DNA of 64,000 nucleotides from Halorubrum sodomense (GTDB taxonomy: Archaea; Halobacteriota; Halobacteria; Halobacteriales; Haloferacaceae): positions 124,001 through 188,000 of the forward strand of contig NZ_FOYN01000001.1 of assembly GCF_900111935.1 (NCBI RefSeq), written 5' to 3'. Each line of letters starts with the position of its first letter. The stretch's first letter is position 1. The notes under the pieces were generated by a model, which saw only the letters and a program-made list of their open reading frames with translations, had not been told where the DNA came from and ran no database searches. The position numbers were made by a program, and so were the translations under genes. Shown one piece after another: positions 49,113-58,386 of this stretch.

Positions 49113-49388
49113 ATGCCCTCCAACAAAGCGACAGCCGCGGCCCCGATAGCAACTGGCGTCCTTCTCGCCGGGACGGCTACACGAGGAGTCGCACAGCACG
49201 GACTGGAACTCTGGACGACGCTGGCGCTCGCCGGTGGCCTCTCCGCGGTTGCTGTCGGCCTCGGCGTTCTGACCGGTCGTGGGTTCGACTCCGACGACCG
49301 CGACGGACACCACGACCGGACGACAGTCGCGCTCGTCGGCCTCGCACTGACGAGTCTCGCCGTCGGGGCGGGGATTGCGCTGGCGTAG
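49113..49388 (+). CDS. Small three-helix membrane protein, hypothetical
   Basis: A 91-residue protein with hydrophobic segments at about residues 8-22, 30-50 and 70-90, separated by a charged loop (GFDSDDRDGHHDRTT). No family recognised. It lies downstream of the lower-GC amidohydrolase but has more typical codon usage. Confidence 0.5.
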   Translation: MPSNKATAAAPIATGVLLAGTATRGVAQHGLELWTTLALAGGLSAVAVGLGVLTGRGFDSDDRDGHHDRTTVALVGLALTSLAVGAGIALA

Positions 49389-49528
49389 GCGACGCCAACC
49401 GACCCGCGTTACGTCCGATACGCGCTCACCGTCTACATTCAGCACGCCTCCAAGAGCATATCACGAGTTGAGAATTCCAACGGAGCCGACAGTCTCCCCT
49501 TCTCCCACCGAGTTATCGTCCTCCCGAC

Positions 49529-50668
49529 TTACTCCTCGAACCCCTCCTCCCACCGGAACGTCCCGTTCCGCTGGACGACCTCGCTGTCGACCTCCATCCG
49601 GGAACGCTCGCTCACGTCGGAGATCATGTCGACGTGGACCGCGCTGTCGTTGCCGGACTCCCCGTCGGGCAGGCAGGCGTCGTAGGCGCGGCCGACCGCG
49701 AGGTGGACGGTGTCGCCCATTTTCTCGTCGAAGAGTATCGAGTCGGTGAATCGGTCGATACCGCGGTTCATCCCGATCCCCAGCTCCCCCAGCCGCCGGG
49801 CGCCCTCGTCGGTGTCGAGGATCTCCGCGAGCGCGTCCTCGCCGGCCTCCGCCGAGAAGTCGACGACCTCGCCGCCCTCGAAGACGAGGTGGACGTTCCG
49901 AACGCGGGTCGCGTCGATGGTCATCGGCACGTCGAAGAACGCCTCGCCCTCGGTGTCGTACGGCGCGGTGAACACCTCGCCCGAGGGGAGGTTGTGGGAG
50001 TCGTACGCGACGGAGGCCGCGGAGTTCACCGCGGTGCGGTCCGCGATCGACATCGCCACGTCGGTGTCGGGCGCGCCGTCGCGCTCGGTGACGATCCGGA
50101 CCTCCTCGCCCGCGTCGAGGATCTCCTTCATCTGCGCCATCTCCTCCGCGAGCGACTCCCAGTCGCGGAGGACCGCGTCGTAGACGAACTCCTGATACTC
50201 CTCGTAGGCCATCCCCGCCTGCTGGGCGAGGGAGCGGGTCGGGTGGACCGTCGACACCCAGTCGGTGTCCATCCGCGCCTCGCGGACGCCCTTGCGGGCC
50301 TTCGCGTACGCCTGCCGCGTGGAGCGGTCGACGTCCGCGGTCGCGGTGGTGTTGCGCCCGCCCCCGATCCGGAGGTAAGCGTCGGCCGCCTCGAACAGCG
50401 CGCGCTCGACCGCGGGGTCCGCGTCGAAGTCGTCGGCCTCGACGTCGCCCTCCGTTCCGGCCTCGACGCCCTTCAGGTAGGCGCGGGAGACCTCGCTCGA
50501 CCCGTACAGGGTCGTGACGTTCGCCCCGCGCTCGCCGAGCGCCTCGGCGACCGCGACGCCCAGCTCGTGGGCGTCCTCCGCGACGCTGACGACGACGTCG
50601 TCGCCGGCCTCCACCCGCGCGCTCCAGTCGACGAGCACTTCGGCGTGCTCGCGTACGCGTTCGTCCAT
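49529..50668 (-). CDS. M29-family aminopeptidase
   Basis: A 379-residue metallo-aminopeptidase (thermophilic AmpS/PepS type). MDERVREHAEVLVDWSARVE is a family-like N-terminus. Metal-binding candidates are the Glu in APYDTEGEAFFDVP, ELGIGMN in the later domain, and the C-terminal DSAVHVDMI with its His and Asp. It removes N-terminal residues from peptides. The ATG at 50668 is chosen because longer readings are low-complexity. Confidence 0.88.
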   Translation of the reverse strand: MDERVREHAEVLVDWSARVEAGDDVVVSVAEDAHELGVAVAEALGERGANVTTLYGSSEVSRAYLKGVEAGTEGDVEADDFDADPAVERALFEAADAYLRIGGGRNTTATADVDRSTRQAYAKARKGVREARMDTDWVSTVHPTRSLAQQAGMAYEEYQEFVYDAVLRDWESLAEEMAQMKEILDAGEEVRIVTERDGAPDTDVAMSIADRTAVNSAASVAYDSHNLPSGEVFTAPYDTEGEAFFDVPMTIDATRVRNVHLVFEGGEVVDFSAEAGEDALAEILDTDEGARRLGELGIGMNRGIDRFTDSILFDEKMGDTVHLAVGRAYDACLPDGESGNDSAVHVDMISDVSERSRMEVDSEVVQRNGTFRWEEGFEE

Positions 50669-50810
50669 GAGTACTCGTGTCTCGGGGGAGCCGTAAATCG
50701 GTGCCGACGCGGGACGAGCGGGCGGCTCACTCGTCGTTCGCTTCCAGCGCCGACCGAACGAGGGCTGGGCCGTAACGCATAATGCCAGACCGGCAGACGT
50801 GGGACACACC

Positions 50811-51152
50811 GTGTCCGACGTGCGAGACCCCGAAGCGCTCGCAGACCTCCTCGGCGACGAGTGCGCGCGGACGATCCTGATCGAGGCCAAAAAGGAGCCC
50901 CGCTCGGCGGCCGAGCTCAGCGACCGCGCCGGCGTCTCGGAGCCGACGGTGTATCGCCGGCTGGACCGACTCAGCGAGTACGGCCTGGTCGCCGGCGACA
51001 TCCAGCCCGTGACGGACGGGAAAAACTACAAGCTGTACCGCACGCGGCTGGAGGGGATCGAACTCGACCTCCGCGAGGACGGCTTCGAGATCACGGTGTC
51101 GCGCCGCGATCGGATGGCCGACCGCTTCGCCCGGTTCGTGGAGGGGAGCTGA
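50811..51152 (+). CDS. Winged-helix transcriptional regulator (ArsR-like)
   Basis: A 113-residue HTH protein. LADLLGDECARTILIEAKKE and AAELSDRAGVSEPTVYRRLD form the helix-turn-helix, with a wing at GDIQPVTDGKNYKLYRT. The GTG at 50811 is preferred over one at 50799 because a TATA-like CGCATAATG lies about 30 nt upstream of it. It is followed one base later by a membrane-protein gene, so the pair is an operon. Confidence 0.82.
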   Translation: MSDVRDPEALADLLGDECARTILIEAKKEPRSAAELSDRAGVSEPTVYRRLDRLSEYGLVAGDIQPVTDGKNYKLYRTRLEGIELDLREDGFEITVSRRDRMADRFARFVEGS

Positions 51153-51153
51153 G

Positions 51154-51471
51154 ATGGCCGACCCCGCCACCGGCGCGGTCGACATCGAGACGGTCCGCCT
51201 CCTCCGGCGGGCGAGCGAGGCGCTGATCGTCGTTCTCGGGCTGGCCATCAGCTACGTCGCCTACCGGGCGTACCGACGGCACCGGAGCCGTCCGATGCTG
51301 TTCGTCGCGGCCGGATTCGTGCTCACGCTGTTCGTTCCCGGCGTGCTGGCCGGGGTCCTGTTCTTCCTGCTCGACGTCCCCGCCCCGGTCGTCAACGGCG
51401 TCAACCAGATCAGCGAGATCGCCGGGCTCGGGCTGATCCTCTACGGGCTGTGGACGCCGCGCCGGGAGTGA
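51154..51471 (+). CDS. Membrane protein paired with ArsR-like regulator (DUF7521-like)
   Basis: A 105-residue protein with three helices (ALIVVLGLAISYVAYRAYR, LFVAAGFVLTLFVPGVLAGV, ISEIAGLGLILYGLW). It is encoded immediately after the wHTH gene, an arrangement common in haloarchaea. It may act as a membrane partner or sensor for the regulator; that is inference only. Confidence 0.7.
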   Translation: MADPATGAVDIETVRLLRRASEALIVVLGLAISYVAYRAYRRHRSRPMLFVAAGFVLTLFVPGVLAGVLFFLLDVPAPVVNGVNQISEIAGLGLILYGLWTPRRE

Positions 51472-51604
51472 TCGACGGGGCCCCTCGCGCACGCCGGCCG
51501 TCGGATCGGACGCGACTCGACCCCCGGGCCGGCCCTGCCCCGGACGGGATCCGTCCCCGTCTCGGTCGCGAGCCGAACGCCGGCGCGGGAGCGGTCCCGG
51601 GGAA

Positions 51605-52513
51605 CTACTCCGGAGAGTCCGTTCCCACCGAGACGCTTCGGTCGGGTTCGGACGCGGCTCGGTCAGCCGAGGCGACGGCCGACCCGCCGCGGGCGACCGC
51701 GCCGCCGCGAGCCAGGGTTTCGGCCCCGTACCGGGCGACGATCAGCCCGGCGACGACGGCGAAGACGCCGGTCAGCACCGCCGCGTACGGAATCGGCAGC
51801 GCGTCGACGCCGCCGACGGCCTGACCGGGAATGTTCACCGCGGCGTTGAGCGTCCCGTGGAGGAGCATCGCTCCGGGGACGCAGCCGTCGGAGGCGTTGT
51901 AGTACCACGTGAGTACGACGGAGAAACAGCAGACGCTCGCGGCGTACAGCACCGGCGACAGCCGGTACACCCCGAAGGCGAACATCGGCGCGTGCCAGAC
52001 CGCCCAGATCGCGCCGACGACGAGCGCGGCGGTGAGCGCGCTGTACCGCCGCTGGAGCCGGGGGAGCGCGAACCCGCGCCAGCCGAGCTCCTCGTTGCCG
52101 CCGGTGAAAAGCGTCGCGAGGATCAGGTTCACCCCGAACAGCGGCGCCAGCCGCGCGATCGAGGCGGCGTCCGGAACGTCAGCGAGCGCGAACACGACGG
52201 CGGCCACCCCGACGGTCGCGACCGCCGGGACCGCGAGGGCCAGCCCGTACCAGCGCAGCTTCCGGCGCCAGTCGAGCGTCGCCGTCAGCCACGACCGGAC
52301 GGATTCCCCGCGGAGCCGCGTCACGATCGCTCCGGCGGCTGCGGGCCCGAACGCCCCGAGAGCGCCCCCGACGAGTCCGAGACCGGACCGGGGCGCGACG
52401 ACCGAGTACGTCCCGACCCACGCCGTCCAGGAGAGCCCGATCGCGAACGCGGCGAACGCGGCGACCGGCCGGGCGTCGACGATACGTGCGAGCTGCGAGC
52501 GGTGTGTCTGCAT
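51605..52513 (-). CDS. CPBP-family intramembrane metalloprotease
   Basis: A 302-residue polytopic protein with the CPBP/Abi motifs: EELGWRGFALPRLQ (catalytic Glu pair and Arg), a later HAPMFAF with the first His, and LLHGTLNAAVN with the second His. Family members are Rce1-like intramembrane proteases. The ATG at 52513 is chosen over an adjacent GTG. The tail is Ser/Asp-rich. Confidence 0.88.
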   Translation of the reverse strand: MQTHRSQLARIVDARPVAAFAAFAIGLSWTAWVGTYSVVAPRSGLGLVGGALGAFGPAAAGAIVTRLRGESVRSWLTATLDWRRKLRWYGLALAVPAVATVGVAAVVFALADVPDAASIARLAPLFGVNLILATLFTGGNEELGWRGFALPRLQRRYSALTAALVVGAIWAVWHAPMFAFGVYRLSPVLYAASVCCFSVVLTWYYNASDGCVPGAMLLHGTLNAAVNIPGQAVGGVDALPIPYAAVLTGVFAVVAGLIVARYGAETLARGGAVARGGSAVASADRAASEPDRSVSVGTDSPE

Positions 52514-52599
52514 CACGCTCGACCGATCGGACGGGAGACATATCGATGGTACCGTCCGGTTTCAGTCGCTGAAGCCACCGGTCGACCCGACCGACTCGA

Positions 52600-52680
52600 C
52601 CACTTCAGGTCGAAGAGCGTCGCGACCTCGTCGAGGTAGCCGTCGTCGACGGCGACGGCGTCGATCGGGCGGTCGCGTCT
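52600..52680 (-). pseudogene. Decayed duplicate of the pepF 3' end
   Basis: On the minus strand it encodes DRPIDAVAVDDGYLDEVATL then FDLK. The intact PepF ends DPIESAVGIYDDYLDEIAAL then LDLE, stop. DNA identity is high through the CTCGTCGAGGTAG core. The stop codon is lost and no upstream part of pepF is present. It lies on the other side of the 52695-53171 gene from pepF itself. Confidence 0.65.
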
Positions 52681-52694
52681 TCCGGCCGCGGTCG

Positions 52695-53171
52695 TCACCC
52701 GGTGTCTCGGTGGACGGCCGCGAAGAGCCCGACCGCGAGCAGTCCGACGCCGACGAGCCCGCTTCCGAGCCTCGCCAGCCCGGCCGCCGGGGTCCGGTCC
52801 AAGCGCTCTCGCGAGTACTCTCCGAGGACCCTGTACGACTCCCCGTCGACGCGCAGGTCGTCGAGGCCGGCGAGCCGGTCCGCGCAGTTCGCGTCGCCGA
52901 GGACCCACTCACCGGAGGTCGAGGCGCGTTCGAACAGGAGGTCGATCGATCCGGGCGCGACCCGATACCCGCGGATCGAGACGGTGCGGCCGTCCGCGAG
53001 CGCGACCGCGGCGTCGGCGCACCGCGCGGGGAGGTCGCTGGCGTTCACGGCCGAGTGCTGGTCGAGCCCCGCGCCCGCCCGAAACGTCGCCTCCCAGCCG
53101 ACGACGCTCACGTCCGCGATCAGGACGAGCAGGAGGAGGGCGCCCGGGACGGCGAGGAGCCTGCGGTCCAT
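52695..53171 (-). CDS. Membrane-anchored protein, hypothetical
   Basis: A 158-residue protein with an N-terminal helix/signal (MDRRLLAVPGALLLLVLIAD), a soluble middle with two cysteines (ARCADAAVAL, DANCADRLAG) and a C-terminal membrane helix. The middle would be outside the cell, where the cysteines could pair. No family recognised. It is inserted between pepF and a duplicate of the pepF tail. Confidence 0.55.
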   Translation of the reverse strand: MDRRLLAVPGALLLLVLIADVSVVGWEATFRAGAGLDQHSAVNASDLPARCADAAVALADGRTVSIRGYRVAPGSIDLLFERASTSGEWVLGDANCADRLAGLDDLRVDGESYRVLGEYSRERLDRTPAAGLARLGSGLVGVGLLAVGLFAAVHRDTG

Positions 53172-53229
53172 CGCGCCGGGCGGATAGCCCCGAGCGAACT
53201 ATATGCTTTGTGTGGGCCGGGCGGCGCCG

Positions 53230-55029
53230 TTACTCTAGGTCGAGCAGCGCCGCGATCTCGTCGAGGTAGTCGTCGTAGATCCCGACGGCGGACTCGATCG
53301 GGTCGGGCGAGGCCATGTCGATGCCGGCGAGTTCGACCACGTCGAGCGGGTATTCCGAGCCGCCCGCCTTCAGCATCTCGCGGTAGTCGGCGGCGGCGTC
53401 TTCCCCCTCGTCGAGGATCCGCTCGACGATGGCGGCCGCGGCGGAGATGCCGGTCGCGTACTGGTAGACGTAGAAGTCATAATAGAAATGAGGAATACGC
53501 TGCCACTCGCGCTCGATGCCGCCCGTCAGCTCGACGGGCGCGTAGTAGTCGCCCTTCAGGTCGCCGTACATCTCGTCGAACGCGTCGGGGGTGAGCGCGT
53601 CACCCGCCTCCACGCGCTCGTGGATCTCCTGTTCGAACGTCGCGAACATCGTCTGGCGGAAGAGGGTGGAGCGGAAGCGTTCGAGGTACTCGTCGAGCAC
53701 GTGGGTGCGGAGCTCGTCGTCCTCGACGGTGTCGAGCAGGTGGTGGGTGAGCAGCGTCTCGTTGACGGTGGAGGCGATCTCCGCGACGAAGATCTCGTAG
53801 CTGGCGTCGTGCCACGGCTGGGCGTCGCCCGCCAGCTCCGAGTGCATCGAGTGGCCGAGCTCGTGGGCCAGCGTGTACATCGAGGCGATGTCGTCCTGGT
53901 AGTTCATCATGATGTACGGCTGGGTGTCGTACGTGCCGGAGGAGAACGCGCCCGAGCGCTTCCCGCGGTTCTCGTACACGTCGACCCACCGCGAGTCGAG
54001 CCCCTCGGCCAGCCGCTCCTGGTAGGCGTCGCCCAGCGGCGCGACCGCCTCGATCACCCACTCGCGGGCCTGCTCGTACTCCACGTCGGGCCCCTGGTCG
54101 CCCGTCAGCGACATGTAGAGGTCGTGACTCCGGAGCTGGTCGACGCCGAGCGCCGCCTCCTTCAGCTCGGCGTGCCGGTGGAGCACGTCGAGGTTGTCGT
54201 CGACCGACTCGACGAGCGTGTCGTACACCTCGACGGGGACGTTCGAGTCGTCGAGGGCGGCGGCGCGCGCGGAGTCGTAGTCGCGGATCTCGGCGCTCGT
54301 GACGTGCTCGCGGACGGCCTTCTCCAGCGACGTGCCGACCGTGTTGCGCACGTCCGCCCACTCGTCGTAGAACGTTTCGTGGACGCGCTCGCGGAACTCG
54401 CGGTCCGGGTTCGTCTGGAGCTTCGTGAAGTTCGCCTGCGTGATCTCCACGTCCTCGCCGTCGGGGTCCTCGACGACGCCGTAGGTCATGTCGGCGTTCG
54501 TCAGCATCGAGTAGATCTCGCTCGGCGCGTCGGTGACCTCCGAGAGGTCCGCCAGCACCTCCTCGACCTCGCTCGACCGCGTGTGCGGCTTCTTCCGGAG
54601 GACGTCGTCGAGATAGTGCTCGTACTCGGCGAGGGCCGGCTCGTCGTCGACGAGGGCCGCGACGTCGGACTCCGTGAGCGACTGGATCTCCGGTTCGAGG
54701 TAGGATATCGCGCTCGACGCCTCGGAGCCCAGCGACGACGCCTTCGCGGACATCGCCTGGTACTCCTGGTTTCGCGTGTCCTCCGCGCTGCGCAGGCGAG
54801 CGTAGGTCATCACCTGCCGGAGCTCGCGGAAGATCTCCTCGCGCAGTTCGAGCAGTTCGAGGAGCGTGGCGGCGCCCTCGACCGCGCGCCCCTCGTAGGC
54901 GGCCAGCTCGTCGATCCGGTCGGATACCTCCTCGTAGGCCGACTCCCACGCCTCGTCGTCGGCGTAGATGCCGTCGAGGTCCCACTTGTACTCGGCGTCG
55001 ATCTCGGACCGCTCGGGAACCGAACTCAT
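53230..55029 (-). CDS. pepF: Oligoendopeptidase F (M3 family)
   Basis: A 599-residue zinc peptidase that cleaves medium-length peptides. The zinc motif HELGHSMHSELAG carries HExxH, and the third ligand Glu lies in FVAEIASTVNETLL. The helical N-terminal half (LLELLELREEIFRELRQVMT) is the usual PepF_N domain. The ATG at 55029 is preferred to an upstream in-frame start. A truncated copy of its 3' end lies 550 nt downstream. Confidence 0.95.
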   Translation of the reverse strand: MSSVPERSEIDAEYKWDLDGIYADDEAWESAYEEVSDRIDELAAYEGRAVEGAATLLELLELREEIFRELRQVMTYARLRSAEDTRNQEYQAMSAKASSLGSEASSAISYLEPEIQSLTESDVAALVDDEPALAEYEHYLDDVLRKKPHTRSSEVEEVLADLSEVTDAPSEIYSMLTNADMTYGVVEDPDGEDVEITQANFTKLQTNPDREFRERVHETFYDEWADVRNTVGTSLEKAVREHVTSAEIRDYDSARAAALDDSNVPVEVYDTLVESVDDNLDVLHRHAELKEAALGVDQLRSHDLYMSLTGDQGPDVEYEQAREWVIEAVAPLGDAYQERLAEGLDSRWVDVYENRGKRSGAFSSGTYDTQPYIMMNYQDDIASMYTLAHELGHSMHSELAGDAQPWHDASYEIFVAEIASTVNETLLTHHLLDTVEDDELRTHVLDEYLERFRSTLFRQTMFATFEQEIHERVEAGDALTPDAFDEMYGDLKGDYYAPVELTGGIEREWQRIPHFYYDFYVYQYATGISAAAAIVERILDEGEDAAADYREMLKAGGSEYPLDVVELAGIDMASPDPIESAVGIYDDYLDEIAALLDLE

Positions 55030-55119
55030 ACCCTTCGGGTCGGCCTCCCCCACACTAAGCCTTGGCAAACCCCGCGCGGCGGGCCGATATGCGTGAGAAC
55101 GGGCGCCACTCGCGGCGTG

Positions 55120-55626
55120 TCAACGTGGCTCATCGCTTCCGTGGCCGCCCCCGTCCTCCCCCTCGGCCCAGGCCGCGAGGTCGACGACGAGCACGAGCGC
55201 GTCCTCGCCGTCGCGGTAGTAGCCGCCCACCCGCCGGATCGGCTCGAACCCCTCGTCGGCGTACAGCGACCGGGCGGGGTCGTTCCCCTCGCGCACTTCC
55301 AGCCGAGCGACCGCCACGCCGGTCGCACGGAGCCGGACCAGCGCCGACCGGAGGAGGGTCCGACCGATCCCCTCGCCGCGGGCGTCGGGGTGGACGGCCA
55401 GGTCCTTGATATGGCCGATGTCGTGCCCGTGGTTCGGCGTCCGGTCGCCGATCACGAACCCCACGACTGCTCCCGCCCGCTCCGCCACGAGGAACGCCGG
55501 CTCGTCCAGCAGCCGCTCGAAGGCGTCGCGCGGCCACGGGTCCGAGAAGCAGGCCCGCTCGATCCGGACCACCGCGAGGAGGTCGGCGGGGTCGGCCCCT
55601 CGGACCGTCACGTCGGCGGCGCTCAC
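55120..55626 (-). CDS. rimI: GNAT N-acetyltransferase, RimI type
   Basis: A 168-residue GNAT protein. ERACFSDPWPRDAFERLL is the RimI substrate-side motif, and DLAVHPDARGEGIGRTLLRS is the acetyl-CoA-binding motif A (R-x-x-G-x-G/A). LEVREGNDPARSLYADEGFE follows. Archaeal RimI homologues acetylate protein N-termini. GTG start; acidic Gly-rich tail. Confidence 0.88.
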   Translation of the reverse strand: MSAADVTVRGADPADLLAVVRIERACFSDPWPRDAFERLLDEPAFLVAERAGAVVGFVIGDRTPNHGHDIGHIKDLAVHPDARGEGIGRTLLRSALVRLRATGVAVARLEVREGNDPARSLYADEGFEPIRRVGGYYRDGEDALVLVVDLAAWAEGEDGGGHGSDEPR

Positions 55627-55719
55627 GGGTCGGCTTGCGGCCCGCGGGGAATAAACGCGCCGGGTCGACGGGGGTGACAGCGGCGACGGGAGCCGCGGCG
55701 GCGACGCGCCGCCCCCCCC

Positions 55720-57423
55720 TCACGCGTCGATCCAGGGCTCCTCCGGGTCGGCGTCCGCCGGATCGGGGGCGCACACCTCGAAACACGCGCCGTCCGGGAG
55801 TCGGAGCCGCCGTCCGTCGGGGAGATTCACGGGGCCGTCCGCGGGCGCTCGAAGTTCGACGGTCCACCCGTGCGACTCGACGACCTCGCGGACGATGTCG
55901 AGGCCGTATCCCGTCCCGTCGGCTCGGGTGGTAAAGCCGGAGTCGAACACCGACTCCCGGTCGTCGGGGTCGATCCCGATCCCGTCGTCGGCGACGAGGA
56001 ACCCCCTCTCGGTCGCCGTCACGAGGACGGTGAGCGCGTCGTCTGCCCCGTCGCTCTCGTCGCCGTTGCGGGTTTCGCCGCCGCCGACTCCCTCGTCCGT
56101 CGACGCGCCCGGCTTCGCGTGTTCGGTCGCGTTACGGAACAGGTTCTCGAGGGCTTGTCGCGTTCGGCCACGGTCCCCGTACATCCGCGCGTCCCGAGCC
56201 ACGACCAACTGCGCGTCCCCGTCGTCCCCGGCGGCGGTCTCCCAGGCGTCTCGGGCGACGCTCGCGAGCGCGAACTCCGCGGGCTCGTCCATCCCGGTCC
56301 CCTGTCGCGCGAGGGTGAGCAGCTCCGAGACGAGCCGGTCGATCCGGTCGACGGCGCGCTCGCCGCGTTCGAGGGGACCCGTCTCGCCGCGCAGCCGCGC
56401 CATCTCCATCGAGCCGCGGATCACGGACAGCGGGTTCCGCAGGTCGTGTGAGACGATGCTCGCGAAGCGATCGAGCCGCTCGTTGCGGTCGGTGAGCCGC
56501 CGCTCGCGCGCCTTCCGCGCGCTGACGTCCCGGGAGTTGACCAGCAGCTCGCCGACGGGGCTGTCGGCCGGCAGCGAGCGGGTCCGCGACTCCAGCCAGA
56601 CCCAGCCGCCGTCGGCGGTGCGGTAGCGGTACTCCAGCGTCGGCGCCGCGTCGGGCTCGTTGAGCGCTCGGTAGAACCGCTCGGTCACGCGCTCCCGGTC
56701 GTCCGGGTGGACGTAGCCGAGCGGTGAGCGCCCGACCGTCGACCCCTGCTCGTAGCCGAGCACCTCCGCGACGGAGGGGCTCTCGTAGACGACCACGCCG
56801 TCGCCGTCGACGACGGTGACGAGATCGCTACCGTACTCCAGGAAGGCGCGGTAGCGCTCCGGGAAGGTGCGGTCGACGTCGACGCGCCGGACCGTGACGA
56901 TCCGCCCGCCGAACTCCGGGGCGAGCTCCTCGTCGACGACCGACTCGACCCACGCGTACCCCCCGCTCGCGCGACGGATCCGGTGGGTGACCGTTCGGCT
57001 CGTGGCGACCGCCGACAGCGCGTCGGCCACCGGCTCTCGGTCGCTCGGATGGACGCGGTCGAGGAGGTCGCTCCCGACGAGCGCGTCGCGCTCGACGCCG
57101 ACGACGTCCGGGGCGGACGGCCCGGCGAACAGCACCTCGCCGTCCACGGCGACGGCGAGGAGGAAGCGGTCGGCCTCGGGAGGACGCGGCTCGCCCTTCG
57201 CGGGCGTCGCGTCGAGGGGTCCCGACGCCGGCTCGGTTTCGGCCGAGGAACCCGGGGATCGACCGAGGTCGGCGCGATGCTCCGAACGGACCGATCGGTC
57301 CCCGGTATCGACGGGCGCGTCGACCGCGGCTCGATCGTCGGCTTCGGGGGCACCGGTATCGGCGGCGCCGCCCTCGTCGGCGCCGCGGACCGGCGTCGAC
57401 GTGTCGGATGGACGGAGGGTCAC
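55720..57423 (-). CDS. PAS-domain sensor histidine kinase
   Basis: A 567-residue soluble kinase. After an acidic, disordered N-terminus (residues 1-85) come two PAS domains (about 85-180 and 190-310). The phospho-acceptor is in SIVSHDLRNPLSVIRGS, the N box is LENLFRNATEHA and the G box is VADDGIGIDPDD. No membrane helix is seen, so it senses an internal cue. No response regulator is adjacent. GTG start. Confidence 0.93.
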   Translation of the reverse strand: MTLRPSDTSTPVRGADEGGAADTGAPEADDRAAVDAPVDTGDRSVRSEHRADLGRSPGSSAETEPASGPLDATPAKGEPRPPEADRFLLAVAVDGEVLFAGPSAPDVVGVERDALVGSDLLDRVHPSDREPVADALSAVATSRTVTHRIRRASGGYAWVESVVDEELAPEFGGRIVTVRRVDVDRTFPERYRAFLEYGSDLVTVVDGDGVVVYESPSVAEVLGYEQGSTVGRSPLGYVHPDDRERVTERFYRALNEPDAAPTLEYRYRTADGGWVWLESRTRSLPADSPVGELLVNSRDVSARKARERRLTDRNERLDRFASIVSHDLRNPLSVIRGSMEMARLRGETGPLERGERAVDRIDRLVSELLTLARQGTGMDEPAEFALASVARDAWETAAGDDGDAQLVVARDARMYGDRGRTRQALENLFRNATEHAKPGASTDEGVGGGETRNGDESDGADDALTVLVTATERGFLVADDGIGIDPDDRESVFDSGFTTRADGTGYGLDIVREVVESHGWTVELRAPADGPVNLPDGRRLRLPDGACFEVCAPDPADADPEEPWIDA

Positions 57424-57560
57424 GGTCGGCTCTGTCGACCGTACGGACGCCAGGGGATAAAACCGTCCCCGGACGGAATCAACAGCGATAATTCGCGGTC
57501 AAGCGATCGCCGTATCCGGGGTCGGGCGCGGCTGTCACGTTCTCTCGGCTTCTCACATCT

Positions 57561-57624
57561 CGTGAGACCGTCCCTTCGTGAGACCGTCCCCTCGTGAGAC
57601 ACTCCCCTCGTGAGACACTCCCCT
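57561..57624. repeat. Four 16-bp tandem repeats between histidine kinase and trmB
   Basis: Units are CGTGAGACCGTCCCTT, CGTGAGACCGTCCCCT, then two identical copies of CGTGAGACACTCCCCT. They end 9 nt before the trmB-family stop codon at 57634 and lie upstream of the histidine kinase start. Confidence 0.95.
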
Positions 57625-57633
57625 CGCGGGAGA

Positions 57634-58386
57634 TCACTCCGAGACGAACGCCTGCCGGATCACCGCCGCCAGCACGCGTGCGAAGCCGGTCCCCTCGCTC
57701 CAGAACGCCGACTCGTCGGCGACGGTCGGCATCTCCTCGGTCGGCTGTACGCTCAACAGCACCGTGTCGCCGTCGACCAGCAGCACGCGTCCGACGCTGA
57801 GCTCCGGCGCCGCGTCCTCCACGTCGACGGCCGAGAGCCCGGCCTCGACGGCGGCCTCGCGCACGGCCGCGTCGGCGCTGGCGACGGTCACGCCGACGCC
57901 ATCGTTCGCGGCCCCGACGAGCGCGTCGGCCACGTCGCCGTTCAAAAGCGCCGGGACGCTGGTCGCGAACAGCACCTGCCGCTCGGCGTCCGCGACCAGC
58001 GAGGTGATCCGGGCGGCCACGTTCTCTCGGCCCTCCGTGGTCCAGATTGCCTCGCGGTCGTCGGAGGGGGCGTGTTGTCCTCGGACGGTCTCGAGGTGAT
58101 CGAAGGCCTCGTCGGTGGTCGACCGCAGCCGGTCGTACAGCAGGTCGCGGGCCTCGTCGACCGGGACCGCGCGGTAGCGCGTGGGCGATCCGTCCTGTAC
58201 GTCGATCAGCCCCAGCTCCTCCAGTTCGTCGGTCGCGCCGTACACCTGCGATCGCGGCACCTCCGTCACCTGTGCGACCTCGCCCGCGCTGGCGACGCCG
58301 ATCTTCTGGAGGCCGACGAACGTCCGGGCCGCGTACGCCGACAGCCCGAGTTCCGTCAACGCGTCCGCCGCGTCGGCGTCGTTCAT
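57634..58386 (-). CDS. TrmB-family transcriptional regulator
   Basis: A 250-residue protein. The N-terminal winged helix (LGLSAYAARTFVGLQKIGVA, VPRSQVYGATDELEELGLI) is the TrmB DNA-binding domain. The rest is the family's effector/PLD-like region. The ATG at 58386 overlaps the RND transporter stop by one base; a GTG one codon earlier would overlap by four. It is co-transcribed after the exporter and probably regulates it. Confidence 0.9.
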   Translation of the reverse strand: MNDADAADALTELGLSAYAARTFVGLQKIGVASAGEVAQVTEVPRSQVYGATDELEELGLIDVQDGSPTRYRAVPVDEARDLLYDRLRSTTDEAFDHLETVRGQHAPSDDREAIWTTEGRENVAARITSLVADAERQVLFATSVPALLNGDVADALVGAANDGVGVTVASADAAVREAAVEAGLSAVDVEDAAPELSVGRVLLVDGDTVLLSVQPTEEMPTVADESAFWSEGTGFARVLAAVIRQAFVSE

